This document shows, one piece after another, positions 1-7,607 of a stretch of 34,633 nucleotides of DNA (positions are counted from its first letter, which is position 1; every line of letters starts with the position of its first letter). A program made the translations under genes and the position numbers. The stretch is from Azospirillum tabaci (GTDB taxonomy: Bacteria; Pseudomonadota; Alphaproteobacteria; Azospirillales; Azospirillaceae). The DNA is taken from assembly GCF_014596085.1 (NCBI RefSeq), contig NZ_JACCJY010000049.1, forward strand, positions 1 to 34,633. Reading direction: 5' to 3'. The notes beneath the pieces are model-generated. The model ran no database searches. It saw only the letters and a list, made by a program, of their open reading frames with translations, and had not been told where the DNA came from.

Positions 1-90
1 CTGCCGACGCGGCTCGGCACGCGCGAACTCACCGGAAATGCGGCGGAACAGTTCATCGAGCCAGGATGGCCCTACCCGCCGAAGAAGTAG
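1..90 (+). CDS. 3' end of an unidentified protein (partial)
   Basis: Reading frame 1 is open from the window edge and stops at 88-90, giving 29 residues that end in PGWPYPPKK. About five in six codons end in G or C, as in the real genes of this window, which supports coding. It overlaps the end of the convergent RTX gene by about 19 bases. There is too little sequence to name a family; the upstream part lies outside the window. Confidence 0.45.
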   Translation: MPTRLGTRELTGNAAEQFIEPGWPYPPKK

Positions 91-2054
91 TCGGTTCCCT
101 CGGCCATGCCGCTCGTTGCCTTGACCGTTACGCTGCCGGTGGCCCAGGTGAAGACGGTGTTGCTGGCGCTCATGGTGACGGTGACGTCGGCGGCGGTCAA
201 ATTCTTGAAGACCAAGCTATCGCCGGTCTCGAACCCAGTCACCGTGTCCTTGCCATCGCCTGGCCAGAACCCAAACACGTCCACCCCGGCCCCGCCGTTG
301 AGCAGGTCGTCGCCCTTCTCGCCGACGATGAGGTCGTCGTCACCACCACCGTTCAGCGTGTCGGCGCCGAGGCCGCCCCAGAGCTGGTCCGCCCCCCCGT
401 CGCCCCAGAGCTGGTCGTTCCCGGAGTCCGCGTAGATGATGTCGGCTCCCGCGCCGCCATGGATCGTGTCCTGCCCCTGGCCGCCGCGGATCAGGTCGTA
501 TCCCGTGCCGCCCTGGATCACGTCGTTGCCGTCACCGCCCGATACGAAGTCGTCCCCGCCCTTGCCGTCAACCGTGTCGTTGCCGCCGCCCGCCAGGATG
601 CCGTCGGCGTTGCCGGTGCCGGTCAGGCTGGGGTCGTTCCCCGCCGTGCCGTTGATCATGTTCGCCCCCGGAGGCGCCTTGGTGGGCGGGTTCGGGTCGG
701 GCACGAAGGGAGCGTTGGCAGAAGGGTCTTTCGGCGTCGCGATCGTCTGGTCGGCGAAGGACAGGAACTCGACTCCAGACAGAACGTCCACGTTCCCGGC
801 GTCGGATTTGTAACTGACGGTCGTCTCGGTGCCAGTGGTCTTGATCTCATACGCGGACAGGTTGTCCGAAAACACCGCGTAGTCCGTGCCGAAGCCGCCG
901 TTCAGGACGTCCTTGCCGGGATCGCCCTGCAGGCGGTCGTTGCCGTCGCCGCCGCTGAGGGTGTCGGCACCGATGCCACCCTTGAGGAAATTGTCCTTGG
1001 CGTCGCCGGTGAGTGCATCGTCGCCGAGCCCGCCCCAGATGTCCTCGATGTTAACCAGGATGTCCTCGTCGACACCGCCCACTTTCGCCGTGACGAACCC
1101 GGCCGTCATCGGCCCCGACAGGTTGACGGTCACAGCCGCCTCCTCGCCCTCATAAGAAGCGACGTCCTTGCCGGCCCCGCCGTCCAGCAGGTCCTTGCCC
1201 TTGCCGCCCACCAGGGTGTCTTCGTTGGCGCCGCCGAACAGCCAGTCGTCGCCCTCTTCGCCCTTCAGGAGGTCGAACCCGGTGCCGCCCGCCAGCACGT
1301 CGCGGCCGAGCCCCCCGAAGAGACCGTCGTTGCCGCCATAACCGAACAGCAGGTTGTTGTTGGCGTTGCCGGTGAGGCCGTTGTCGTTCCCGTCGCCCTC
1401 GGTGACCGATTGCAGGCTCGGCATGGCGTAGGTGAGGCTGGTGTGGATGGGCAGGTGGTTGGGCGTGTGAACGATGTAGAACTCGCCGCCCTGCGCCTGT
1501 CCCTGGTTCACCGAGTAGGGAAACTGATGAATGCCCAGGTTCTGGAACTGTGCCGTTTCGCCCGCGCCGAGCGTTCCATTGGCGTACAACTCGTCCGCAC
1601 CGGTCAGCCCGTGTGGGCCGCCAGGGACGACGCCCTTGGTGCTGTTGCCGCCGCCGATGACGGTGAAGGGGCCGAGCGTCGGGGTGGTCCAGTTCGGCGT
1701 CGCGGGTTCCTTTTCATGGAAGTGGGCGAACGGCGGATGGACGCCGTCGGCGGTGACGTGGTTGCTGGAGACCAGGCTGGTCTGCATGCCGGTCCATTCC
1801 TTGCCCGTCCCATTGACCACGGTGGGGTTGGCATAGACGTACAGGTGCTGCGCGTTGGTGGCGAGTTGGGAGACTTTCACTGCGACAGGGGCCATATCGT
1901 CGAATGTCGCTGTGTAGGCGACCTGTTCCTTGTTGTCCTTCTGGACGTTCATCAGCATCAGGCCGCTCACGTCCGGCGATTTGTCGACGAACTGCCAAGC
2001 ACCGCCCTGGAGGTTGGCTGTTTCGGTGGTCTGCGGCGTTGCTCCGTGCGACAT
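72..2054 (-). CDS. RTX-type calcium-binding repeat protein (660 aa)
   Basis: This is a probable secreted protein with hemolysin-type calcium-binding nonapeptide repeats. Residues 1 to about 220 are non-repetitive and unrecognised, with a histidine-rich HFHEKE patch near 111. Blocks of GGxGxDxxx repeats lie at about 225-330, 365-420 and 495-625. The C-terminus (VTGFETGDSLVF, then a short beta-rich tail) is typical of RTX proteins exported by type I ABC systems. The start is the ATG of MSHGATPQ, preceded by GGAGGAG five bases upstream; an in-frame ATG 33 codons upstream lacks a comparable site. Such proteins fold on binding calcium outside the cell. There is no signal peptide, as expected for type I substrates, and no transporter genes lie nearby. 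The biochemical role is unknown. Confidence 0.85.
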   Translation of the reverse strand: MSHGATPQTTETANLQGGAWQFVDKSPDVSGLMLMNVQKDNKEQVAYTATFDDMAPVAVKVSQLATNAQHLYVYANPTVVNGTGKEWTGMQTSLVSSNHVTADGVHPPFAHFHEKEPATPNWTTPTLGPFTVIGGGNSTKGVVPGGPHGLTGADELYANGTLGAGETAQFQNLGIHQFPYSVNQGQAQGGEFYIVHTPNHLPIHTSLTYAMPSLQSVTEGDGNDNGLTGNANNNLLFGYGGNDGLFGGLGRDVLAGGTGFDLLKGEEGDDWLFGGANEDTLVGGKGKDLLDGGAGKDVASYEGEEAAVTVNLSGPMTAGFVTAKVGGVDEDILVNIEDIWGGLGDDALTGDAKDNFLKGGIGADTLSGGDGNDRLQGDPGKDVLNGGFGTDYAVFSDNLSAYEIKTTGTETTVSYKSDAGNVDVLSGVEFLSFADQTIATPKDPSANAPFVPDPNPPTKAPPGANMINGTAGNDPSLTGTGNADGILAGGGNDTVDGKGGDDFVSGGDGNDVIQGGTGYDLIRGGQGQDTIHGGAGADIIYADSGNDQLWGDGGADQLWGGLGADTLNGGGDDDLIVGEKGDDLLNGGAGVDVFGFWPGDGKDTVTGFETGDSLVFKNLTAADVTVTMSASNTVFTWATGSVTVKATSGMAEGTDYFFGG

Positions 2055-2590
2055 GGTGTCTCCTCCGGGTGGATTGTCTCGACCAAGGGGCGCCGCGGCA
2101 GGCACGAGCCCGTCACGATGGAGTGCTCCGGTTGGCCGGGGATTCGCGAGCATGGCTGCAATGATGTGGGCGTCGATGTGAAGCGCGCCATTGCATTGCC
2201 AAAATTCCGCCGTGGCGCGCGGGTCCTGCTGGCCGCGGCGATAACGATCCGGGAGGGGATGCGGCGCCCGTCACGTGCGTCTCGACATGGTCAGGAGGAT
2301 GACGGGCTGAGATGCGGTGTCCCGGCCGGAGCACCGCTTGGAGCCGATGGCCTGATCACACGACGCTCTTTCGCTGGAGCCACCCGATGCGCCGGAGTTG
2401 AATATGCGCCTCCACACGCACCTGTTCATAACGAGCGGCTCGCGGTGGGGCGATGGCCGGCATTGCAGCTCAAGAGGTAGCGATCATGGGGTCATTCACC
2501 TGAAAACGCGAACCATGCAGAATCGCTCGCCGCCGTCCTGGTTATCTTGCGCAAAATTTGTTCAATATTCCTTCTACAAGGCTCGGCACG
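2055..2590. other. intergenic, nothing recognised
   Basis: Upstream of the RTX gene no open frame shows the codon bias of the real genes, and the long frames crossing it are antisense continuations of other reading. I see no convincing promoter or terminator. Composition becomes less GC-rich towards 2500, where the poorly conserved stretch begins. Confidence 0.4.
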
Positions 2591-2827
2591 ATGGTCGATT
2601 TTCCTCCAAGCATAGCGCTCGATGGGTGCCGGACCGCTTACCTATGCCTCCGTCAGGTTCAGTATGCATGCGCCGACGAGAATGCCCAAAAAGAAGGCAT
2701 CCTGTGTTTTTCTTCCATGGCGAAGAATTATGGCGAGATGGTGCTGCGCCATGGAAACATAATCCAGCGCTGGAAAGCAAAACAACTTCTCAAAAAAGTT
2801 TTGCGAGCTTGCCGGAGTGAATACTGA
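2591..2827 (+). CDS. possible small hypothetical protein (78 aa)
   Basis: The frame starts MVDFPPSIAL with AAGG nine bases before the ATG. The product is hydrophilic and ends in a basic helix-like stretch (about residues 58-78, rich in K, R and L) that could be amphipathic. Codon choice is much less GC-biased than in the flanking genes, so this is either a recently acquired gene or non-coding DNA. I recognise no family. An overlapping longer frame on the same strand looks less protein-like. Confidence 0.28.
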   Translation: MVDFPPSIALDGCRTAYLCLRQVQYACADENAQKEGILCFSSMAKNYGEMVLRHGNIIQRWKAKQLLKKVLRACRSEY

Positions 2828-2981
2828 GCCCCACAGGGTAACGCTCCTCCGGATTTAGAGTAGCAAGCCAGTAGAGACGGCTTTGATCAGGATTGGCAGC
2901 TCTGCCTCAAGGCACATGCCGACGACTACCCTTTGGGTGGCGGAATTTTTATATGGTTACACATCGACGTATTTCCACATA

Positions 2982-3326
2982 ATGCTCCAGGGAAGAAAAG
3001 GGCGAACCTTGGAGGCAGGAATTGCTGAAGTCCTTACAGAAGCCAGCGCCTCGAAAAAAGCCAACCGACTGCTGCCTTTCCTCCTGCTCATCGCTGCTCC
3101 GTTGCTGACGTTCGAGCTTTTTCCGATCATGCAGCTTCATACGGCCCGTGAGGCCGAGCTTCGACAGGAGGCCAGCCACTTTCTCGACCTTGTGGATGCG
3201 GAACAAAGACGGATCATACAGGACATTCATCACATTCTGTTCGCTCTCACCGAAGCGGGGGTGGGGCATGCCCCGGTTGCCATCAACGCCCGCTCAGGGC
3301 ATCACATGAGAGGACTCCCACTCTGA
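2982..3326 (+). pseudogene. truncated sensor protein N-terminus (remnant)
   Basis: The readable part holds a transmembrane helix (LLPFLLLIAAPLL) followed by a helical segment with TAREAELRQEA, LDLVDAEQRRII and LFALTEAG. This pattern is familiar from the periplasmic start of alphaproteobacterial hybrid kinases and diguanylate cyclases, where a helix with an EQ-R-I motif leads into a Cache-like sensor. The frame leaves the family pattern after about 100 residues and stops, so no sensor, kinase or cyclase domain remains. The start is uncertain: this ATG has no clear ribosome site, and the frame is open back to 2883. It is most likely a 5' fragment left by a deletion or rearrangement. Confidence 0.5.
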
Positions 3327-3416
3327 GCGGAGGAAACTTGGGGAGCAGGTCAGTCGCATGCGCTGTGGCAAGTCGCCCAGGCTGGTGCGCTTGCCAACCG
3401 AAACCCTTGAAAGCGG

Positions 3417-3444
3417 TTGCATAGCCAGCGGCTCTCCTTAAAAT
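3417..3444 (+). promoter_or_regulatory. candidate sigma-70 type promoter
   Basis: TTGCAT (3417-3422) and TAAAAT (3439-3444) are separated by 16 bases in a locally AT-richer patch. They lie about 38 bases before the GTG start at 3483. The -10 match is good and the -35 match moderate. The call is by eye only. Confidence 0.33.
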
Positions 3445-3482
3445 AGAGCGCCCTATGAGAAACTCCCACCCTGAGAGGATTC

Positions 3483-3929
3483 GTGAACCGCACCGCCGCA
3501 CTAACGCTGATTGCGACAATCGTTACTGCTAATTTTCCGGCACTGGCCCGCGATGAGCGCCTCATGTTCCCGGTGGAGGCTGCGCTCAGCACAGCCGCAG
3601 CTCAGGATAAGTTGGACAGGGGCGTGAGGCTCTATTTCGGTGAGCAGAAGCACCCCAAGCCAGTTTCCAACCTCGGCGAATGGGCGACCAACAAGAAGAC
3701 CAACGCCTTCAACAAATCCGATCAGGAGGCTTGCGAGTGGGTCTTCCTAAGCGCCGTTCTGGAACTGCAGGAGCGCGCCCGCAAACAGGGCGGTGATGCG
3801 GTGATCAACATCAAAAGCAATTACAAGAACACGGAGACGAACAGCAACACAGAATACATGTGCGGCGCTGGCAACATCATGGCAGGCGTGGCGCTCAAGG
3901 GAACCGTGGTCAAATTGGGCGCCAAGTAG
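3483..3929 (+). CDS. secreted YbjQ-like (often mislabelled 'excinuclease ATPase subunit') protein, 148 aa
   Basis: This is a small exported protein of unknown function. Residues 1-22 form a signal peptide ending around FPALA/RDE. The mature part contains ACEWVFLSAVLELQERA, GGDAVINIKSNY and a C-terminal GVALKGTVVKL. That order resembles the YbjQ/DUF74 fold, in which a helix is followed by GA.A(V)(I/V) and a closing strand. Databases often call such proteins 'excinuclease ATPase subunit', but nothing here supports a DNA repair role. It starts at GTG with GAGAGG four bases upstream. It is the first gene of the envelope locus and lies 66 bases before the lipoprotein hydrolase gene. Periplasmic location is inferred. 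Confidence 0.75.
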   Translation: MNRTAALTLIATIVTANFPALARDERLMFPVEAALSTAAAQDKLDRGVRLYFGEQKHPKPVSNLGEWATNKKTNAFNKSDQEACEWVFLSAVLELQERARKQGGDAVINIKSNYKNTETNSNTEYMCGAGNIMAGVALKGTVVKLGAK

Positions 3930-3995
3930 AGCGGCCGGCATGGGCCTTGCGGCCGCAGCGATGCCTGGACGGATACGGAAGACGAGGAGTGAGCG

Positions 3996-5102
3996 ATGCG
4001 GCGTCGGCTGTTGCTGGCGGCGGCCTTTGCGGCGACGGCGCTGACCGGCGCCTGCACCGCCGATCCACCGCCCCCACCGCCGGCCGTGACCGCCACTCCA
4101 GTGCTGACGGGCGGGGCGATGATCGCGAATGACGGCGCGCCGATACCGCTTCACACCTGGCAGGCGGAGAGCGCGTTGCGCGCGGTGATCGTCGCCGTCC
4201 ACGGCATGAACGATTACGGCCTCGCGTTCGACCGGCCGGCACGGCTGTGGGCGCAGGCAGGCATCGCCACCTACGCCATCGACCAGCGCGGCTTCGGAAA
4301 GGCCATGGAACGCGGTCATTGGTACGGCGGAGAACGCATGGCCGACGATGTCGTTGCGCTGTCCAGGCTGGCGCGCGAACGCCATCCCGGCGTGCCCGTC
4401 TATCTGCTTGGCGAAAGCATGGGCGGTGCGGTCGTCGTTCTGGCGGCGGCGCGGGCGGAGCGGGGACTGCTGTCCGGCATCGTGCTGTCCGCTCCGGCGG
4501 TCTGGGGCACCGGCTTTCGGGCGACGGTGACGCTGGATGCGGCCATGATCCTCGGTTCGCTGGTGCCGGACATGACGGTGCCGCCGCTTCGGGTGGCCAC
4601 CCCCTCCACCGACGATCCGGTGGTTCTGCGGCGCATGCGCGAGGACCCTCTGATCATCCATCGGACGCGCTTCCAGACGCTGGCCGGCATCGTGGACCTG
4701 ATGCATGATGCCCGTTTCGAGGCGCGCAAGGTGGACGTTCCGGTGCTGCTGATGCTGGGCGACCTGGATGTGCATGTGCCGCGCGACGGGGTGGCGGCAT
4801 TGGCCAGGGCGCTGCCGCCGGACACGCGCATCGCGCTCTACCCGAAGGGGCGGCACCTGCTGATGCGCACGCTGGACGGCGATCGGGTGACGCAGGACGT
4901 GGCCGCATGGGTGTCCGACACACGGCGCGCCCTGCCAAGCGGTGCCGACGCGCGCGCCCAGGCATGCCCGGCCCTGATGACCAGACCGCACCGCGGCTGC
5001 CCCCCGCCCCGGGCGGTGGCCGCCCCACGCCCTCCAAAGCCGGCCATCGACGGCAAGACCGGCAACCGCCTGCCCACGCCGGCCACCGCACCGCAAAATT
5101 GA
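3996..5102 (+). CDS. alpha/beta-hydrolase lipoprotein (lysophospholipase / monoacylglycerol lipase-like), 368 aa
   Basis: This is a probable membrane-anchored serine esterase or lipase. The N-terminus is a lipoprotein signal with LTGAC, giving acylated Cys20 followed by a run of six prolines. The alpha/beta-hydrolase fold shows the oxyanion HGM (69-71), DQRGFG (96-101) and nucleophile elbow GESMGG with Ser141. The likely acid is Asp258 (GDLDVHVP) and the likely base His287 (KGRHL). The best family match is the serine aminopeptidase S33/monoglyceride-lipase group. A Pro/Arg/Ala-rich tail after about residue 310 is not part of the fold. GAGGAG six bases before the ATG supports the start. The gene lies just before the aryl-polyene genes in the same direction, so action on lipids or on the polyene ester is a possible but unproven role. 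Confidence 0.85.
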   Translation: MRRRLLLAAAFAATALTGACTADPPPPPPAVTATPVLTGGAMIANDGAPIPLHTWQAESALRAVIVAVHGMNDYGLAFDRPARLWAQAGIATYAIDQRGFGKAMERGHWYGGERMADDVVALSRLARERHPGVPVYLLGESMGGAVVVLAAARAERGLLSGIVLSAPAVWGTGFRATVTLDAAMILGSLVPDMTVPPLRVATPSTDDPVVLRRMREDPLIIHRTRFQTLAGIVDLMHDARFEARKVDVPVLLMLGDLDVHVPRDGVAALARALPPDTRIALYPKGRHLLMRTLDGDRVTQDVAAWVSDTRRALPSGADARAQACPALMTRPHRGCPPPRAVAAPRPPKPAIDGKTGNRLPTPATAPQN

Positions 5103-5126
5103 TGCACGCCTCTATCCACAACGTGG

Positions 5127-5142
5127 CCCTGTCATGATAGGG
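5127..5142. promoter_or_regulatory. near-perfect 16-bp inverted repeat, possible operator
   Basis: CCCTGTCATGATAGGG is self-complementary except for one G.T position. It lies in the 78-base gap before the lipoprotein gene that opens the aryl-polyene run. It could be an operator or part of a leader; no T-tract follows, so it is not a terminator. Confidence 0.25.
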
Positions 5143-5180
5143 TCCCGACTCGCCCCCATGGCGTCCGAAAACGGCAGGAC

Positions 5181-5588
5181 ATGATTTCGAAGACCGGTAT
5201 CCGCGCACTTTTCCTAATTCTCGCGACGGTCGCGGTGCTCGGCGGCTGCAGCCGTCGGCAACCCATCTACAGGGTAACCGACCACCCCATCCCGGCGGCA
5301 TCGCGCGACCTGCCCGCCGCGGCGCTCCAACGGACGATCATGGAGGCGGCGACCGACCGCGGCTGGTCCGCGGAGTGGAAGGCGCCCGGTGAGATTCTGG
5401 CGACGAAGGCATGGAAGGACCACGAGGCGGTCGTCGAAATCCGGTATTCGCATGAAAGTTACACCATCGATCATGTGTCCACGACCAACCTGCGGGAGCA
5501 TGGTGAAACCGTTCATCACGCTTACAACAAGTTGGTGCGCGCGTTGGAAGACGAGATCGAACGGCGCCTGCGCCAAGCCAAACACTGA
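5181..5588 (+). CDS. small lipoprotein, paralogue of the one at 20851-21240 (135 aa)
   Basis: The signal peptide ends in LGGC, giving acylated Cys23. The mature domain of about 110 residues has the pattern LP...(I)..A...RGW, a central strand pair with EIRYSHESYTIDHVS, and AYNKLV..LE..I..RL at the end. The lipoprotein at 20851-21240 shares the same pattern in the same order, so the two are paralogues at opposite ends of the locus. I know no function for the family. It is 14 bases upstream of the chain-length-factor gene, probably in the same transcript. Role inferred: an outer-membrane or periplasmic accessory of the polyene system. Confidence 0.75.
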   Translation: MISKTGIRALFLILATVAVLGGCSRRQPIYRVTDHPIPAASRDLPAAALQRTIMEAATDRGWSAEWKAPGEILATKAWKDHEAVVEIRYSHESYTIDHVSTTNLREHGETVHHAYNKLVRALEDEIERRLRQAKH

Positions 5589-5602
5589 GTCCGGCCCGCA
5601 CC

Positions 5603-6334
5603 ATGACTGAAACCCTGCGTGTCGCCATCCGCGGCTGGTGTGCCTGGGCACCGGACCGCAACACTCGGGCCGCGTGGCGGGACTGGGCGGGCGCGCCCGC
5701 CATGCCCGACGATGCCCCGCCGCCGGCGCTCCCCATGATGCTGCGCCGGCGCGCCTCGCCCATCGGGCAGAAGCTGATCGCCGCCGCGCTGGCCTGCGGC
5801 GACGCGGCGCGCACGGCGCGCTACGTCCTCGCCTCCGGCCACGGGGAACTGGCGCGGACCGTCGGCATCATCGATTCGCTGCGGCAGGGCGAGTTGCCGT
5901 CGCCGGCCGAGTTCAGCCTGTCCGTGCATCACGGTCTGGCCGGGGTGTTGTCCATCCACACCGGCAACCGCCGCGGCCACACGGCGCTGGCCGCCGGTCC
6001 CGACAGCTTCGGCTTCGGACTCTTGGAAGCCGCCGCCAGCGTGGCCGAAACTCCTTCGGAGCCGGTGCTGCTGCTCTACGCCGACGCGCCGATGCCTGAC
6101 GAGTACGCGCCCTTCCACACCGCAACCGACGAAGCCCTGCCTCTGGCGGTCGCCCTGGCGCTCGGCCCCGCGGATGGAGAAGGCGAAGGGCTTGCGCTGC
6201 AGTGCGCGCCGACGACCGGAGCGCCGCCTGCGGCGTCCACGGCGCTCGACTTCATGCGATTCCTGCTGTCCGGAGCGCCCCGGGCAACCTCGCACGGGGC
6301 GCGGCTCGACTGGGTGTGGCACCGTGCTGACTAG
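5603..6334 (+). CDS. apeC: beta-ketoacyl synthase-like chain-length factor (ApeC type), 243 aa
   Basis: This is a short ketosynthase-like subunit (Ketoacyl-synt_2 family). It has the N-terminal KS core features FSLSVHHGLAGVLSIHTGN and AAGPDSFGFGLLEA, but glycine, proline and aspartate (132-134) stand where an active KS has its cysteine, and the C-terminal half with the two histidines is absent. Such proteins pair with an active KS (ApeO type, here at 13818) and set chain length. It opens the acyl-processing gene run, with the acyltransferase gene overlapping its end by 11 bases. The assignment rests on family resemblance and on gene order that matches described aryl polyene clusters. Confidence 0.8.
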   Translation: MTETLRVAIRGWCAWAPDRNTRAAWRDWAGAPAMPDDAPPPALPMMLRRRASPIGQKLIAAALACGDAARTARYVLASGHGELARTVGIIDSLRQGELPSPAEFSLSVHHGLAGVLSIHTGNRRGHTALAAGPDSFGFGLLEAAASVAETPSEPVLLLYADAPMPDEYAPFHTATDEALPLAVALALGPADGEGEGLALQCAPTTGAPPAASTALDFMRFLLSGAPRATSHGARLDWVWHRAD

Positions 6335-7106
6335 CTGTCTGGACAAGCTGTGGCGGCGCGCGGCCACCGGCTTCGCCTTCGCCTTCCTGTTCGGCGGCGG
6401 CGCGATCCTGGCGCCCACCGTCTTTCCGCTGGTGGCGTTGACCAGCCCGGCGGGCGCGGTCCGGCGCCAGCGCTGCCAACACCTCGTCCATCTCATCTTC
6501 CGCTTCTACATCCGGATGCTGCGTGTGCTGCGCGTCATCGACGTGGAGGTCGAGGGCGCCGAGCGCCTGCGCGACGGGCGCGGCAAGCTGGTGGTGGCGA
6601 ATCACCCCTCGCTGCTCGACGTGGTGCTTCTGATGGCGCTGATGCCGCGCGCGCAGTGCATCGTGAAGAAGGAGTTGTGGGAGAGCCGCTGGCTGGGCGG
6701 CATGGTGCGCGGCGCCGGCTACATCCGCAACGACCTCGATCCCGAGGCGCTGCTCGACGCCTGCCGCGCCGCGCTGGAGGCCGGCGACGGAATCATCATC
6801 TTCCCCGAAGGCACCCGCACCGTCCCCGGCGAGCCGGTCCGCTTCCGCCGCGGCTTCGCCAATCTGGCGACCCTGCTGGAAGCCGAGGTGCAACCGGTCA
6901 CGATAACCTGCGATCCGCCCACGCTCATAAAGGGCGAAAAATGGTGGATGATCCCGCCGCGCCGACCGATTTTTCGCGTCATGGTAGGGGATCGTCTGGA
7001 CGTTACCGGGTTGCTCGGCTATCAGTACCGCTCGCTGGCGGCCAGAAAGTTGGTGCGCAGCTTGGAGGATTATTTTGCGGAACGGTTGGCCGATGGAAAA
7101 GCTTGA
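6324..7106 (+). CDS. lysophospholipid/1-acylglycerol-3-phosphate-type acyltransferase (PlsC-like), 260 aa
   Basis: This membrane-associated acyltransferase has one hydrophobic segment near residues 17-40. The catalytic HX4D motif is NHPSLLD (His94, Asp99), and the acceptor-binding FPEGTR is at 160-165; both are intact. In aryl polyene clusters an enzyme of this kind (ApeD type) is thought to move the acyl/polyene chain onto a lipid or sugar carrier. I chose the GTG at 6324, which overlaps the preceding gene by 11 bases; an ATG 50 codons upstream would lie inside the other gene and add an Arg-rich tail typical of shadow translation. Its end overlaps the first ACP gene by 14 bases. Confidence 0.82.
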   Translation: MLTSCLDKLWRRAATGFAFAFLFGGGAILAPTVFPLVALTSPAGAVRRQRCQHLVHLIFRFYIRMLRVLRVIDVEVEGAERLRDGRGKLVVANHPSLLDVVLLMALMPRAQCIVKKELWESRWLGGMVRGAGYIRNDLDPEALLDACRAALEAGDGIIIFPEGTRTVPGEPVRFRRGFANLATLLEAEVQPVTITCDPPTLIKGEKWWMIPPRRPIFRVMVGDRLDVTGLLGYQYRSLAARKLVRSLEDYFAERLADGKA

Positions 7107-7353
7107 ACGTGAGTTGAAGACCTTGATTGTTGACGCGCTCAAGCTGGAAGACATTGCCCCAGAAGAGATTGACAGCGAGGAACCGCTCTTCAACGACGGG
7201 CTGGGCCTCGATTCCATCGACGCACTGGAACTGGGCGTCGCTCTGCGCAAGGCTTACGGCATCAAGATCGAGTCCGTGACCGACGACGTGAAGCAGCACT
7301 TCGCCAACGTGCGCTCCCTCGCCCGCTTCATTCAATCCCAGCGTGCGGAGTAA
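7093..7353 (+). CDS. apeE: acyl carrier protein 1 (86 aa)
   Basis: This small acidic four-helix protein has the phosphopantetheine attachment site GLDSIDALEL, with Ser41 the modified residue. It carries starter or growing polyene intermediates as thioesters and is the substrate of the ligase, ketosynthases, reductase and dehydratases encoded downstream. The ATG at 7093 is chosen over one six codons earlier because the protein then begins directly in helix 1. It is followed after five bases by a second ACP; two different ACPs side by side are normal in aryl polyene clusters. Which of the two corresponds to ApeE and which to ApeF is assumed from order only. Confidence 0.88.
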   Translation: MEKLERELKTLIVDALKLEDIAPEEIDSEEPLFNDGLGLDSIDALELGVALRKAYGIKIESVTDDVKQHFANVRSLARFIQSQRAE

Positions 7354-7358
7354 GGGCC

Positions 7359-7607
7359 ATGCTGACGCAGGATGAAATTTACGCGCGCCTCCAGAGCTAT
7401 CTCGAAGACATGTTCGAGGTGCCGCCCGAGAAGATTTCCCGCGAGGCGCGGCTGTTCGAGGATCTCGACCTCGACAGCATCGACGCGGTCGATCTCGTGG
7501 TGAAGCTGCAGGAACTGACCGGCCGCAAGTTCAAGCCCGAGGAGTTCAAGAGCGTCCGCACGGTCGGCGATGTTCTCGACCGTGTGCATGCCCTCCTCCA
7601 GGAATAG
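7359..7607 (+). CDS. apeF: acyl carrier protein 2 (82 aa)
   Basis: This is a second acyl carrier protein with the motif DLDSIDAVDLVVKL; Ser40 is the phosphopantetheine site. It is acidic and of normal ACP length. It differs clearly from ACP 1, so the two probably do different jobs, such as starter loading versus chain elongation. The end of the gene overlaps the start of the following membrane-protein gene by about 20 bases, suggesting coupled translation. Confidence 0.88.
   Translation: MLTQDEIYARLQSYLEDMFEVPPEKISREARLFEDLDLDSIDAVDLVVKLQELTGRKFKPEEFKSVRTVGDVLDRVHALLQE

Noticed and set aside
225..1340. Periodic repeats that could suggest a CRISPR array
   Set aside because: The periodicity is the 27-base coding unit of RTX nonapeptides. 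The units are degenerate, with no identical repeat separated by unique spacers.
66..2480. 804-residue open frame on the plus strand
   Set aside because: It is antisense to the RTX repeats; their GC-rich codons leave the opposite strand open. Its sequence is low complexity and matches no family, while the minus strand shows clear calcium-binding repeats.
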